Shown here piece by piece: positions 37,504 through 50,820 of a DNA stretch of 64,000 bases. The translations under genes were made by a program, and so were the position numbers. How positions within the stretch are numbered: position 1 is the stretch's first letter; every line of letters starts with the position of its first letter. This stretch comes from Panax quinquefolius (taxonomy: Eukaryota; Streptophyta; Magnoliopsida; Apiales; Araliaceae). Location: positions 10,904,980 to 10,968,979 of the forward strand of contig CM035170.1 in assembly GCA_020205615.1 (NCBI GenBank). Reading direction: 5' to 3'. Under the pieces are notes generated by a model that did not search any database, had not been told where the DNA came from, and saw only the letters and a list, made by a program, of their open reading frames with translations.

Positions 37504-37805
37504 ATGCACAACCATGAAAGTTGCACCAAACCACCATTTGCAACGTGCAAAAGATATTCTTGTCTTCCTACAATGGCTAAAACAATTTTTTTAGAGGGAC
37601 ACCATTTACTATATTACCCCTATACTAATAAAGATTTCCAAAAATCAAGGGCCAATATGTACGTACATCCGTCCCTGCTTCCTCGCATACAGCTTGATCT
37701 TTGAAGGTTCAGGGAAGTGTGCGTGCATAATTGGGGTCTCTCCCCACATTTATCAGCAAGTGGCGCTGGAGTTCACATGATTGGCCTTTAATTTCATCTG
37801 CCCAC
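37504..37805 (-). pseudogene. Decayed partial copy of the neighbouring plastid-protein gene
   Basis: Two blocks match the intact gene at 38103-38822. Bases 37527-37575 match part of its last exon (TTGCAACGTGCAAAAG here, TCGCAACATGCAAAAG at 38191). Bases 37727-37805 match the start of its second exon, including the acceptor side and the AGCCAATC...CATTTGCTAATAAATGT region at roughly three quarters identity. The order of blocks is the same as in the gene, but most of the coding region between them is missing and the frame is broken. This looks like an old tandem duplication followed by deletion. It sits directly downstream of the functional copy. Confidence 0.75.
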
Positions 37806-38102
37806 GGAAGCAAAACCAATGTTATTCAGAATTTTCTTTATCAACTTTCTCATGTTTTGGATATAATGACACTGTAGGTTAACTAAGCACAAGGTACAAA
37901 ACTTCTCATACCAGTCAATTATCTTAAATTTGTCATTACTCTTTAACAATTATGTAACAAAACATTATTTTATGCACAGCTTTGCCAAAATTAAACATGC
38001 TTCTCAAGAAAAATTACTACAAAAAACAAGAAATGAAAACAATTTTTCCGGACCAGAGTTCGAGGACGCAATGGAAAACACTTGGAGCTTAAGTTGGAAA
38101 CT

Positions 38103-41100
38103 TCATCCAGCAAGGGGTTGTTTTCCATCATCTCTATCATTTTCTTCCTGTGAATTTCTCCATGGCCACAAAATTTGCAATAAACCTCCGTTCGCAACAT
38201 GCAAAAGAAATACTCGTCTTCCTAGTGTAAAGTAGGTCGCCAGAATCTTAACAAGAACGAAGAAGCAACATACACCCAAAAGGTTCCAGCTCAGGCCTCT
38301 CTCCTGCATAACATACATTAAAATTTTGAATCGGTATAACAAGTCAGATGAGGCGGCCAAAAAGGGGAAAAAAAACAGAAAAATAAAAGCAGCACATACC
38401 TCTAAGTTTGGAAACAATTCCTGTGACGTCTCTTTTAAGGACATGGCCATGATGCAGCCAACAAAGAGTCCAAAGGGAACAAGCAATTCCTTGTTTGTGG
38501 AGATAGAGAATATGATATCTGATATAGAACCAACAATAAGCAGAGCAACTAGAGACCACTTCAATGCCTCTTTCCCAGTTACCAGAAACTGCTTCAATGC
38601 TATAGCTTCTGCTTTCTTCCATGGGAAATCTTTAATTGGGTTAGGAATGGCATCCCACAATTTCTTCCTAACATAATTCATATGCAACTTGATGTTTGAA
38701 GGGTCACGGAACTGTGCTGTTGTTGGTAGTTTAAACGAAGAGGTGACAGAAATGGGGCATCTCCTGACATTTATTAGCAAATGGCTATGGAGTTGACAAG
38801 ATTGGCTTTTCAATGATTTCAACTGCATAATAAAGCAACAACAATGTTACACATAATATTATTTTTATCTTGCAAATTATTACCCCTTTTATATAAACTG
38901 ATGAGGAAGGTTCCCCAAGGACCCAACTTGCCAAAAATTAGTTTCCTTGTTTGTTAAGAATGATTGTTTCTTTCGTTTTTGTTTATTAGTCAAATTGACC
39001 TTTTCCCCTAATCTGCAAAAGTACTTTGCTGTTATCAACCATTTCCAGACAGCTAAAGTACCATTGGAATAAGGAGTTTCTAGACCAGTACACATAAGAA
39101 TTGCACAAGGCATATGCAAGCGAGTCACAATTACAAATCATGTTATAATCAATTTTCAACTTTAGAGAGAAAAGGAGGAGAAAGGACTAGTAACCAGCAA
39201 ATATGCTTGAATTACTATAAGCATATAGTCATTATATTCTAACTTCTAAGTTCTAACCAACAAGAAGTTGAAAAAATCAACAGAGCGACAAAAGACAAAT
39301 CTTTGCTTGGTGATGTCAAGGTCTCAATTTTATTCGCACCAAATCCATTAAACCCTCGAAGAACTTCAGAGTTGGGCATGAAAGTATCTTTATACACTTC
39401 AACCTTATCTCCAAAAAGTAACTCCAAACTCTGCATGTATAGGTTTTTTGGCTTGAATGGGAAAAACTTCTCAAGAATGAATTGAAAATTTAAACAAACC
39501 ACCAATCATCCATAAACATAAACAGATTTCTGATGAAAATACCCACAAAAGATTACAGTAGCTGCAGGATTTCTCTCTGCCTAGTATGAAGTAAGAGATA
39601 CCTTGGCTCCATTTGAATGACGAGAAAGAAAAGGAAAAGGTAAGGAAAGTAACCGTCCATAATAACTGACCATCATACAGGAACTGAACAGTAAAGCTTT
39701 TGCCAATGTTCTACACCTGAAGCTTTTATGTTTCTCTTTGTTATTTTGCTATCACAAAATTATAGAAACTGAAGATCTATAAAGAGGAACTGGGAACTTC
39801 ACGACCAGTGTTCTAAAAATCTCCGTCTAGGCCCCGCCATGACGCTAGGACCCCCTTGGCGCCCAGTCATGGCGGTAGGCCCCCTCTTGGCGCCCCGCCA
39901 AGGCGCTAGGCCCCCCTTGGCGCCCCGCCATGGCACAAGGCCCCCTTGACGCCTCGCCATGGCACTAGGCCTCCTGACGCTTCACCTAGGCTCAAGACGG
40001 CAAAAAAACCCCTCCAGGAAATTAGGCGGGGCTTAAGTGGGGTCTAGGCGGAGAATTTTTTTTTTTTTAATAACTATCAAAACCAAATCTTAATATATTT
40101 ATTTTTCTAATGATTTACCATATTCATAATACATGTTGTAGCATATCAAATCACATCAAAAAGTGAACAATATCAAGTCAAAAATGGATATTTTTATTAT
40201 AGTTGTAATTTTTTGAACTTGTGCCAACTTCAAATTATATAAATGATGATACATTTGTAATATTTAGTTTAATTCAATATAATTATTAAATTTATGTTTA
40301 GTTTATTTAGTTTTAATATTGAATTAAAATTTTAATTTTGAAATTTTATTATTTAATAGCAATCTTGTTTATGAATAAAACTAATACGTTAAAAATATGT
40401 TTGAACTTTGAACAATTGCATGTTTGTGTTTGAACTTTGACATTAGCAATATGGATATGTGTTTGAATTTTAAGCAAATGCCTTTATTATAAATTATTTT
40501 GCTTTATATTATTGTTTTGTTTGGATAAATGTAAGATAAAATATTAAAATTGACTTAAAATAAAGAATCTCGCCTAGGCCGCCCGCCTCTCGCCTAGCGC
40601 ATTTTAGAACATTGTTCACGACGTCCTCATTTCTCTCAGATATCCCAGCCTCCCAGATGCAATGACGTGACCTACATTAGTCAGATGGCCTTTGATGATC
40701 ATACAAAGACATACCATAGAAACAAGCAAATGAGTCATGCTTGGTGGCACAAATAATGTTCAATTGGAATTTTTTTGAATCAGGCTTCATTTCTGAGATA
40801 CTCTTAGTTAGCCCTCCAGTTACTCTACGAGGCATTACCTATTAGCCACGTACCTGAGATACTCTTAGTTAGCTCTCCAGTTACTCTATGAGGAATTATC
40901 CATTAGCCATGTACTACTGCTCCAAATCTTCTTCCTCAATTTACTACCTTTTCCCTTTCTATTTCTGTTCATTAAGGTATTGTGCAAACCCTTACTACAT
41001 AGTACATACTCTACCTATACGAAAATGAGTCTCATTTTGAGAAACAATACATTGTCTGAGGAAAAATTGCCTATTCTCATATAACCTATTTGACTGAAGT

Positions 41101-41539
41101 ACTCAATTTTATATGAATATCGATATTAAATTTCAAGGATTAATTTGGATCTTCATTTAAATCATATTTGTAGAAAGACGACTCCCATTTTGGGACAAAA
41201 ATGGAGCTCTCATTCTGAAAAAGTGGGAGCATTACTATATGAATTTCATAATTTTGTTGTACAGGTTTATCCTTTCATGATTGTAAAGTTTTACCATGTT
41301 CTTTTTCTGCAATAAAGTCAAAATTCACTTGTCAATTAGAAAAACTAATTGATAACTGGACTAGTTGATCATCTTCTTTTCAACCAAATTATAAACTCCT
41401 AGTACCACGAAAAAGTCTCATCAATTCGCGAAATCTTAAAATCTAATATCAATAAGATTATTTAAAGAAAAGAGGAGTGGAAAGGGGGAATTACCCGAAT
41501 ATTCGAAAGAGAAGAAGTTGCAGAACTCGGTAGCGCCAT
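38103..41539 (-). CDS. Small plastid-targeted (predicted) membrane protein, unknown function
   Basis: Three coding exons on the minus strand: 41495-41539 (15 codons from ATG), 38400-38822, 38103-38303; 669 bp, 222 residues. Donors are GTAATT and GTATGT, acceptors TTATTATGCAG and TATGTTATGCAG, all in phase. The first 50 or so residues are rich in serine, leucine and basic residues with almost no acids (MALPSSATSSLSNIR), as in a chloroplast transit peptide. The mature part has a basic-aromatic block (YVRKKLWDAIPNPIKDFPW), two hydrophobic spans at about 103-123 and 128-144, a polar KETSQELFPNLE link and a third span at 161-183, then a charged tail. I recognise the overall type as a conserved plant protein but cannot assign a function or symbol. 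Intron 1 (38823-41494) holds an hAT element. It converges with the OSCA-like gene. Confidence 0.85.
39806..40614. mobile_element. hAT-type non-autonomous element with GC-rich tandem array
   Basis: 809 bp, starting CAGTGTTCTAAAAAT and ending in the reverse complement of CAATGTTCTAAAATGCGCTA, with a perfect 8 bp duplication TTCACGAC (39798-39805, 40615-40622). The left third (about 39823-40010) is a GC-rich array of about 36 bp units (GGCGCTAGGCCCCCCTTGGC type); the right two thirds are AT-rich. The right end carries the CGCCTAGGCCGCC motif in inverted form. No transposase. It lies in intron 1 of the minus-strand gene. Confidence 0.9.
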
Positions 41540-44500
41540 CTGCTGCTCTGGCCGCAGGCCCGTCTCTCACTCGTTTCACTGACGGACTCGGTAGAACTTT
41601 TGTCGTTAGACGGGTCGGAGCTTTTATGCCAATTTATTACTCTCACATGTTCATAACAAGAGTTCCCATAAATTTGTAGTTAGTATAATTTTAGTAGGGG
41701 GAGAAGTTTCAAAAAAATGCCTCTTACGTTTAATGTCTATCGAGTATTTTATACTTTTTTTTTTAATCCAAAAGTACCTTTAAAGGTTACATTTTTTGGT
41801 CACCCAATGACCCTACATTAATGAAGAACAAACGTGATTAAAATCGGTGACGTGATGTATACACGCAAAGTTTAAAGGGAAGGCTTAAAAATACCTCGAT
41901 GTATATAAATATTTCATTTAAATTATCCTGAAATAGCAATAAAGACTTATCCTGGGACAAATGAGTATTAAATTACAAATTTTTATATTAATTTAAAATG
42001 TCAAAATTATTATAATATTTTTAAGTGAAAGAGTATTTGAGAGAGAGAATGTGAGGAGAAGAAAATTTCGACAATAAATGAAAATTTTGAAGTATTAGGT
42101 CCAATTTGCATATTGGACTGAATCCATATGAAAAAGGACATATGGGCTTGGTCCAGTATCTATCCACCACATATCCAGCCCGCATATATTCGCCTGAATC
42201 TACCAGCTCATTATTATATGATTACTTTACATTGATTTAAAAAAAAATAAAAATATAGTAGATTGATAACTCATGCGAGACACGAGTTGAATGTAATTTA
42301 AAATTATGGTATATATTATTTGGTGTTATAATGTGAATATAAATAGTGTAGTATGAATATTTTAGTCTACATAACATTGTTTCATCTGAATATATCCTCC
42401 ATTTGATCTATTAAATATATTAATTTTTAAAATTAGAGATATATTTATAAAATAATAATTAGTTTATAAGAAATCTTTTATTTTTTCAAACGTAACCCTA
42501 ATATTAGTTAGGGTAGCTTGTAGCTTGAGAGTAATAGATAAACAAGTAGTAACTTCATGTCATTTTATAATTTAAAATTAAATATATATATTTAATTTTG
42601 GAACGGAGTAAAAAATAAATATATCTCTAATTCTTTTTTTAGAAAGAAGGAGCATATAATATGTCATAGAAGGCTATCTTTTTCTTCTTGTAGAAAGAAT
42701 AAAACAGCACCCATGTATATATATGTTTAGACAACAGAACATGCGTGCTTTTCACGATATTTTATGTAAGATTATAAATTGAGCAAACAGTTTAAATTCG
42801 ATTAGTATTTGTTCAATTAAAAATTTGATTCGAACTCGACTCCAAATAGAAATAATTCAAATATGAGTAAATTTTAAAATTCGATAAATTACTCGAACAT
42901 CCTCAAATTGTAATTTTCTTATATTCGTTCGAAAAGATCAAACCGTTTCAGCCGATTCGAGATCGACTCAATTTCGATAGCCTAAACGAAATTTCAATCA
43001 AACCTTATTTTATACTCGATAAATTTTATGAACTAAATTTAAGCAACTCAATACTTGGCTCGACTCAGTTAATTTATATACACCCTTAATTTTTTGTAGT
43101 ACAAAAATAAGAAAGAAAATTAATAATTTGTGGAGTAGATATAAAGGACAAATCTCAAGGGATATATTTCTCATGTTAGTGAGTGTCATTATCATTAATG
43201 GGATAGTATATAAGAAAGAAAAAGCAGTGAGAATAGTGGTCGTGGTTTGGCTATTGTCAGAAGTCAGAATTGAGGACGGAAAATATTTAGTCTTTTAGGG
43301 TTAATTAATTATTGTTAATTTGGTTGCTTCTTGAAGGATCCTTCTGTTTTGCTTCTTCTTGGTAAAAGATATTCTTATAATTATTATGTTAGGTATAATC
43401 TTAATTAATTGTTATATACTCCCTCATCTCTATTGTCCCAAAATGAGAGCTTTATTTATTAGATAACATGCCTAACAAATATTAAATATTTCTCTGTCCA
43501 ATAATATATGACGTTTTAGATAATTTTATTTTTTTCAAATTATTTGACGCTTTATATAATCTTAAGAGAATTAGCCACAAATTTTTCAAAATTACCCATC
43601 ATAGAAAAATATTATAAATGAGAGAGAGAGAGAGAGAGAATGAGATAAATATATATGGTAAATGTTATTATAGACAATTGATACTATATTAATTAATGCT
43701 ATAAAATTATTTTTTTAATTCTCACATGTAACTCTAAAACGTAAAGTAGTATATATATATATATATGTAATGACACTTTTACAGTTATTTTAACGATACT
43801 TAATACTTTAAACAACAGTTAATGGTCCGACAACATCAATTTTACTTTGGCAATATCAACAGTCATTTTTATATAGTTTATGTATTAATCATTATATTGA
43901 CTAAAATTAAATAAATCTATTTTAATTTCAAGTTTGACTTCCTTCATTAGTGAGTTTCAGCTATCGATCAGGTTTTCTTGCTTGACGCATGGAAATAGTT
44001 ATAAACTTTTATAATCCGTTTGGATTGAAAGAATAAAATTAATAGAGAGTGGAATGATTCATTCTATTTCAGTTAGAATGAGTTATTCCATACTCTCCTC
44101 CCCAAGGAATAAAATTTATAAATTTAGGAGGAATAAGATCAATGATTCAATCCATTCCAATCGCAACCAAAAATAATTTTTCTCATTCCATTCTCATTTT
44201 CATTACTCTAATCCAAATATAACATTAACGTCCAAATATTAGGTACATGGCCTTTTCTTGACACTCATGACATTAACATCTCAAAGCTTTTGATAACAAA
44301 TGACATAAAATTTGCTGCTTTGTTAGGTAAACATAGAAATAAAAGATTTTATTTTTTATTTTTTAAAAAAAACAACTAGAAGAACCAAACATTAATTAAT
44401 ACCTTACTACATCTTTAAAGCGAATATTAAAGAAAATAATCAAAGTCATCAATGTGGCTGAATGTTTGAAATTTAAAGAAAATTAATTTTGATTTCATTT

Positions 44501-45237
44501 GAAATATCAATATAAAGAACAGCATTTTCAGATCATGATAGGAAATAAATTAAGGAATTTTTCATGTTAGTGCGTGTGTGTATATATATATATATATAGA
44601 CCTGGCAAAATATGGTTATGAGTTGGTTTTAGTTTTCAAAATATGATTAACCAACTATTTAAGAACTAAAATCATATTAACCATTTTTAATATGGATAAT
44701 GTGGGTTGGAACCATATGGTTATGATTAAAAATCATATTAACCATATTAACCATTTTAATATGCTTATAGTTCCATGAATATTATTTTTTATATATATTA
44801 GATAAATTTACTAAATAAATCCACGCCCTTTTCCATTTATTAATTGATGCAAAATGACTATTTTGGAAAAGTTTTCAAGTGAAGGTTTTGTTTCAAAATT
44901 ATTTTTAAAATACATGTGCTTTTGAAATTCAATATTTATTAATTTGAGAAGGTTTATTGGGGAGAATGAATTAATCTTGGAATTTATTAACTATGAAAGG
45001 TTAATGTTAATTAGCAGTGAAGTATTTTAAGGTGAGAAAATGATCAATATTGAGGGAGGTATTTTTGCATTAAATTTACACTGTAATTACAGAAATCACA
45101 GTTATTGTTACTCTTTATACTACTCCACTTATATATCCTCAGCTTATTTACTTAAAAATCACAGCTTATTTTTTTGGGATGGGGGTGGGGTGGGGTGGAG
45201 GTGGAGGTGGAGGTGGGGGTGTATGTATACATAATCA
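41540..45237. other. Gene-free AT-rich region with degraded repeats
   Basis: Upstream of the minus-strand gene; the first 100-150 bases (relatively GC-rich, 41540-41610) probably include its 5' UTR and promoter. Further on: a remnant Stowaway end near 41925-41970 (AAGACTTATCCTGGGAC), two truncated Stowaway-like ends at about 43419-43530, a (GA)n tract at 43619-43640, short TA runs at 43750 and 44582, and an AT-rich block with repeated ATATTAACCAT words at 44600-44770. No gene is supported. Confidence 0.55.
45176..45219 (+). repeat. G-rich simple repeat (G-quadruplex-capable)
   Basis: Runs of three to five G separated by one or two bases (GGGATGGGGGTGGGGTGGGG), followed by GGTGGA triplets. 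This meets the usual four-run G-quadruplex pattern on the plus strand. It lies about 20 bp outside the LTR at 45238. Function unknown. Confidence 0.8.
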
Positions 45238-47955
45238 CATGACGCCCCAAAATAGTATATACATCACCCATTCCGAAATTGTCAATACACGGTATGTAAA
45301 CAACTACAACTTTATTATTACAACAAGAAAACTGTGAGTTTAAATACAAATATTATCTTCTGTATAATATCTATACTCAAAGAAATCCTCATCACATTTA
45401 TCGATACATTATTTTACAAAATGGTGAGGACTACTAAACAACTCTCTCTAGAACCTTCATTCCATACCCCGAACTGCATCGCTATATATTCTCTCCCGAG
45501 AAAAAATGGAACAAAAAGAAAAGGGTGAGCTCAACTAGCTCAAGAAAGAATATTACGACTAAGATAATATACAACAAATTACCGTTAGTCTTCAACAGGA
45601 AAAATCTAATAGAATACAATAGACAACAAATTTTAAATCAATATTCGCAATGAAATAATAATTCATTAGAAGAGTTAAGTAGAGAATGCAAACTACTATC
45701 TTCCATGTATGAATTTAAAAGTTCATCGCTCATCTTTTATCCCCGTAACATCAATCAATATACATCCGAATCAAATATTCATCTTTGCACTACAGCCAAA
45801 GATATTCATCACTTGGTCATGTTCATCTAAACACTGCTCATCTTTGCACTACAGCCAAAGATATTCTTCGAAATCATTCATCTTTGACTACAGCCAAAGA
45901 TATTCCATAATATCATCATTTAAGACCGAGGATGATGAAAAATATTTTTAAGAAAAACGAATCCAAAGAAACAAAATGACAAGGATTAAGGATTAAGGAT
46001 TCGTACTTTGTTTTATCCATGTTCAAAAGATACCTCAAAAATAATCATAGTGGTGTAAAATTCAAGAATGATCAAAACATGGATACAATCAAAGCTAGTA
46101 TCCGTATTAAATATTTTGGGACTAAAAGAAAATTTTTCATTTTTCATGAATAATGCCGTATTCGTGAATAGTGTCAGATATCGTGAATAGTGCCGAGATA
46201 CGTGAATAAGTAACTCTCGACACCAAAAGATAGAAATTTCACAAAAAACATCTTCACGCTTCATTTAATAGTACTCGTGAATAAGAATCGTGAATAAGAA
46301 CTCATGAATAGAACTCGTGAATAAGAACTCATGAATAGTAACTCCCCGACATGAAAAAGTTCCAAATTTGATAAAAAGTTTCAACCAATATTTCAAAGAT
46401 AATGATATCAAGAAATAATATCATTCGAGAAGAAAATAACATCCCTTACCTCGAAAGATCAAGATTTCTAAATTGAATACCGTATATAGTATCAAGGAAC
46501 TTGCACCGCCTAACAATACTCAAAGTATACTCAAAATACTCACAAGAATACGCCGATAATATAGAGAGAAAAACTTCAGCTTCGTGTGATTTTCAATTCC
46601 TAACCTAAGACCCTATTTATAGAAAATCGCTAGAACACCAAAGCAAAAAATTTAATAAAATAATAATATTTCTTAAAAATATTCAAACCCACCTTAGAAA
46701 TCTGATTTCAGATCATTTATAACACATGTGAGCCACTCAATTACAACAAAAAAAACGTTTTTCTTACAAAAAATATTTTAAACTCCAAAAATCAATTATT
46801 CCTAATTTCGTAACTTCAATAATTCATAATAAATAGCCCTTTCATCAGAAAATTTGAATCTCATGAGTTTTTATAGGAAATTCAATTCTCTACAACTTTG
46901 CAGTAAGAAAGTTTTTCCAAATTCCAATCAGAAATTGACCAAATCCACAAACCAAGCGATTTTATAAAGCTATAATCAAGTTTCAAATAATAAATGGGGT
47001 CCAATTTACATGTTTAACATGTTTTAAACATTTATTGCAACAAAAATACTCTTCCTCCTCGTATACTCATATATCCCACATTCGTTGTAAAATATCACCA
47101 TTATTATATTATTAACATATAATAATATATTTAAACGAATTATTTTATCGTAAAAAGATAAAATTTCAATTTTCAACAATTGTCACAATAAAATTTTCTC
47201 CATCTATATCCACATAAAATCAATATTTTTCTCATCATATGAATCAATAATTAATTATTCACAAATAATATTACAGTAATCACAATATCGACAACCGTGC
47301 AGCCTCCTGTGAGAGGGGCTTTCCAATAAGAATTTCTTCATCACCTCATGCAATTAGTGACCAAACCTCTCCTTAGATGTAACTTTCTAGACATTGCCAA
47401 TAATGTTATCTAATAATATTATTCGATAATATGAATTATTGCTTCGATAATGAAAAATACTCGTAAATGACAATTATCAAACAACAAAGAATATAAAATA
47501 TCAACGCAAAGAATTATTAACTCAATAAAATAATCGAATAAAGAATTATCGTAACCATTATCGAGTAGTGCCTTCACGTAAGAATCAATAATTGGCGCAA
47601 TACCGCAAAGCTACCGTGTTTTAACCAACCAGTATTTTAACAAGATTAATCTGTAATAACTACGCCGCCGTATTTTTAAACAACTTATATTCGCTGCTTT
47701 CTTCATCCAATCGCTTTCACATGGGGCCCACACATGGTCAAGGCCATCGCATTTAATATTCCCCGATAAGACGTAATATTCCACGACCAAACGAATATAT
47801 CTCCGACAACAATGAATATTTTATAACCACTGCTTATTTTGAAATATTTGTGTGATTTTACCCCTAACTATCCACATTAATCAAATCAACCCTTACTATT
47901 TCAAAATAATAAATAGAGAAAATTAAATTTCATTAATAATAAGTTGGGTCTTACA
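45238..47955 (-). repeat. Array LTR 1 (3' LTR)
   Basis: 2.72 kb; TGTAAGACCC end at 47955 and GGGGCGTCA end near 45240. Minus-strand TATAAATA at 46614-46621. The GTGAATA-type promoter-proximal array is at about 46155-46345. The CTTTGCACTACAGCCAAAGA unit is repeated three times at 45780-45905. Confidence 0.88.
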
Positions 47956-47967
47956 ACCTCCCTCCTT
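47956..47967 (-). other. Polypurine tract, unit 1
   Basis: Reads AAGGAGGGAGGT on the minus strand, directly before the LTR's TGTAAGACC; primes plus-strand DNA synthesis in LTR retrotransposons. The same sequence abuts LTR 2 at 55412-55423. Confidence 0.75.
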
Positions 47968-50820
47968 ATGAAATTTCGCCCTCGAAATCGACGTGACGAC
48001 TGTGTTTTGAAAAGGTGAGGATACCTCGCTTTCATTTCCGCTTCCAATTCCTGTGTCATTTCCTCTATAAAGATGATTCCTCCACAAAACTTTAACTTGT
48101 GGTATGACCTTTCATACAGTAGGACATGCTCCTTCCTATCCAAGATCTTAACAGTACCTCCTCATACGCTAAGTCTTCTATTATCTCGTCCTGGCTCTAA
48201 CTCTATAACGTGGTTCGGTCTTTCACATATTTACGAAGTACGATATGTGAAACACATTATGAACACGAGACATACTTTGAGGTAACGCGAGTCTATAGGC
48301 TACATTTCCTACTCTCTACCAAGAATTTGAAATGGACCAATAAATCGTGGATCGAGCTTTCCTCTCTTCCCAAATCTTGTAACTCCCTTCCATGGAGCAA
48401 CTCGCAACAATACATGATCCCCTACACTAAATTCCACGCCCTTTCGATGAAGATCCGCATAACTCTTTTGTCGATCTTGTGCCGCTTTGTATACGCTGTC
48501 GAATCATTTGGATCTTTTCCGTAGTCATACGCATTTAACTCTGGTCCCAACAATGTTGCTTCACCCACCTCGTCCCAACATATACCGAGAGAGCGACACT
48601 TTCGGCCCATATAATGCTTCAAATGGAGCCACACCTATACTTGCTCGATAATCGTTGTCAGAGGAGAATTCTACCAATGGTAAATACTTATCCTAACCGC
48701 CTTTGAAGTCTAGGACACAGTAGTCTTAATAAATCTTCAAGAGTTTGAATAGTCCTTCTCGATTGTCCGTCTGCTTGAGGATGGTATGCCGAATCAATCG
48801 TAACTGCGCTCATAGCTTTTTGCAAGCTAACCCAAAATCTTGAAGTGAATCTTGGGTCACGATCCAAACTATGGATACAGTGCATGCCATGCAACCTCAC
48901 AATCTCATTCACGCATATACTAGCAAGACGCTCAAGTGAATAAGTCTCCGACGGCAAGAAATGAGCAGACTTTGGTTAATCTATCAACAATAACCCAAAT
49001 AGCATTGATGCCTTGAGAAACCGTAGGAAGACCCGTGAACGAAATCCATGGTAATGTGTTCCCACTTCCATTTCGAATCTCAAGTGGTTGCAACGGATTC
49101 TTAGTACCGGATGCTCTCGCTTTTACACGCTGACAAGTTAAACACATCGAGATAAACTTTGCAATCTCTCTCTTCATATTGTTCCACCAAAATGTATGTC
49201 AAGATCACGATACATTTTAGTACTTCCAGATGGATTGCAAATGGCGTATTGTGTGCCTCCATCATAATCTTGTACTTCAAATCGTAGTCGTTAGGAACAC
49301 AAAGTCTAGAGTGGACTCAAGTATTCCTTCTTCATCAATTCTCGCCTCCTAATAGCTCCTTCAGATTTTCTTCTTCATACGCATCACCCGGCCTGCGGCT
49401 CGAGCAACCTTAACTTTTTCTATTAAAGTCGGCTCTACGCGATACTTGACATCATCGCACTCGCTCCGCGATATGATCTTCTACTCAATGCGCCACCTAC
49501 CACGCTCGCTTTTACCGTGATGGTATCAATAGTGTGGTCGTAGTCTTTCAATAGTTCGAGCCAACGTCACCGCCGCATGTCGAGTTTTTTTGAGTGAAGA
49601 AATATTTAAGGCTTTTATAGTCCGAATATATCTCCACTTTCTCCCCATATAAATAGTGCCTCCATATCTTTAAGCTGAAAACGATCGGGCCGCTAACTCT
49701 AGATCATGAGTAGGATAATTCCTCTCATACTCTTTTTGTTGTCGCGAGGCATAAAGCTATGACTTTCCCACGCCGCATGAGAACACATCCTAACCCTTTG
49801 CCCAAGCATCATCAGAGATAACAAATCCATCCGAACCAGATGGTATTGTTAGAACAAAATCAAATAAGTCTCCTCTTAAGCTCTTGAAACTCTTCTCGCA
49901 TTCTTCGCTCCAAACGAATTTTCAGATCCTTCCGAAGTTAGCTGAAGAATGGAGTAGCGATTCGAGAAAACCTTCCACTAATCTCCGATAATAACCAAAT
50001 TTAAGCCCAAAAACTACGACTTCACCACCGACTTTGGCTGTTCCCAACTTCAGATTGCTTCAATCTTCACGGATCAACAGATATACTCCATGTTTCGACA
50101 CCACGCGCCCAAGGAATGCTACTTCCTCAAGCCGTAACTCGCATTTCTTCAATTTGGCATATAGTTTGTTTTCACGGGTTTTTGAGTACCAAATTTCAAA
50201 TGGTGCTCATGATCTTCACGACTTTTGGAATATATGAGGATGTCATCAATAAAAACAACAACGAATCGATCCAAATATTCCTTGAATACTTGGTTCATCA
50301 TATCCATGAAAGTCATAGAGAGCATTAGTCATCCGAAAGACATGACTAAGAATTCATAATGCCCGCATCGAAGTTCTAAAGGCGCTTTTGAATATCCTCG
50401 CGCTCTAATCTTCAAATGATGATATCCAGAATCTAAGATCGATTTTTGAAAAGAATTGTGCCCTCAGAATCGGGTCAAACAAGTCATCAATACGAGGTAG
50501 AGGATACCTATTCTTGATGGTGACATGGTTCAATTCCGATAGTCAATACAAAGTCGCATACTCCCGCCTTTTTCTTCTTTACGAATAAAACAGAGCACCC
50601 CAAGGAGATGTACTAGATCGAATGAAACCGATGTCCAACAATTCTCGTAGTTGACCTTTAACTCTCAAGTTCAATAGAGCCATTCGATATGGGGTTTTAG
50701 AAATGGGCTTTGTACCGTGTTCAAGATCAATAAAGAATTCAACTTCACGCTCGGGGTAGACCGGAAGTTCTTCAGAAATACGCCAGAAAGTCAATAACAA
50801 CAGAATATTATTCAAATTTG
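47968..50820 (-). pseudogene. Array unit 1 pol: reverse transcriptase, RNase H, integrase, chromodomain
   Basis: Polyprotein for copying element RNA and inserting the DNA. On the minus strand: reverse transcriptase lead-in [19 protein letters not shown] at about 50700-50790; the catalytic [11 protein letters not shown] at 50223-50260; RNase H end ([15 protein letters not shown]) at about 49560-49640; integrase zinc region ending FISMCLTCQRVKARA at about 49120-49165; integrase core with IWVIVDRLTK near 48985 and the TAYHPQADGQS-type motif near 48790; C-terminal chromodomain-like EEMTQELEAEMKARYPHLF at about 48000-48080, which places it in the chromoviruses. Many frame shifts separate these blocks, so as written it is not translatable. 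See the finding on CTG/CAG disagreement: some of the breaks may be sequencing errors. Confidence 0.88.

Noticed and set aside
42386..42612. CCTCCATTTGATC and TTTTGGAACGGAGTA as ends of a Stowaway MITE
   Set aside because: The two ends do not pair well and the TA flanks are not clear; too degraded to call.
42770..43080. Dense TCGA/GACTCGA words suggesting a dispersed repeat
   Set aside because: I could not find ends or a second copy in the window.
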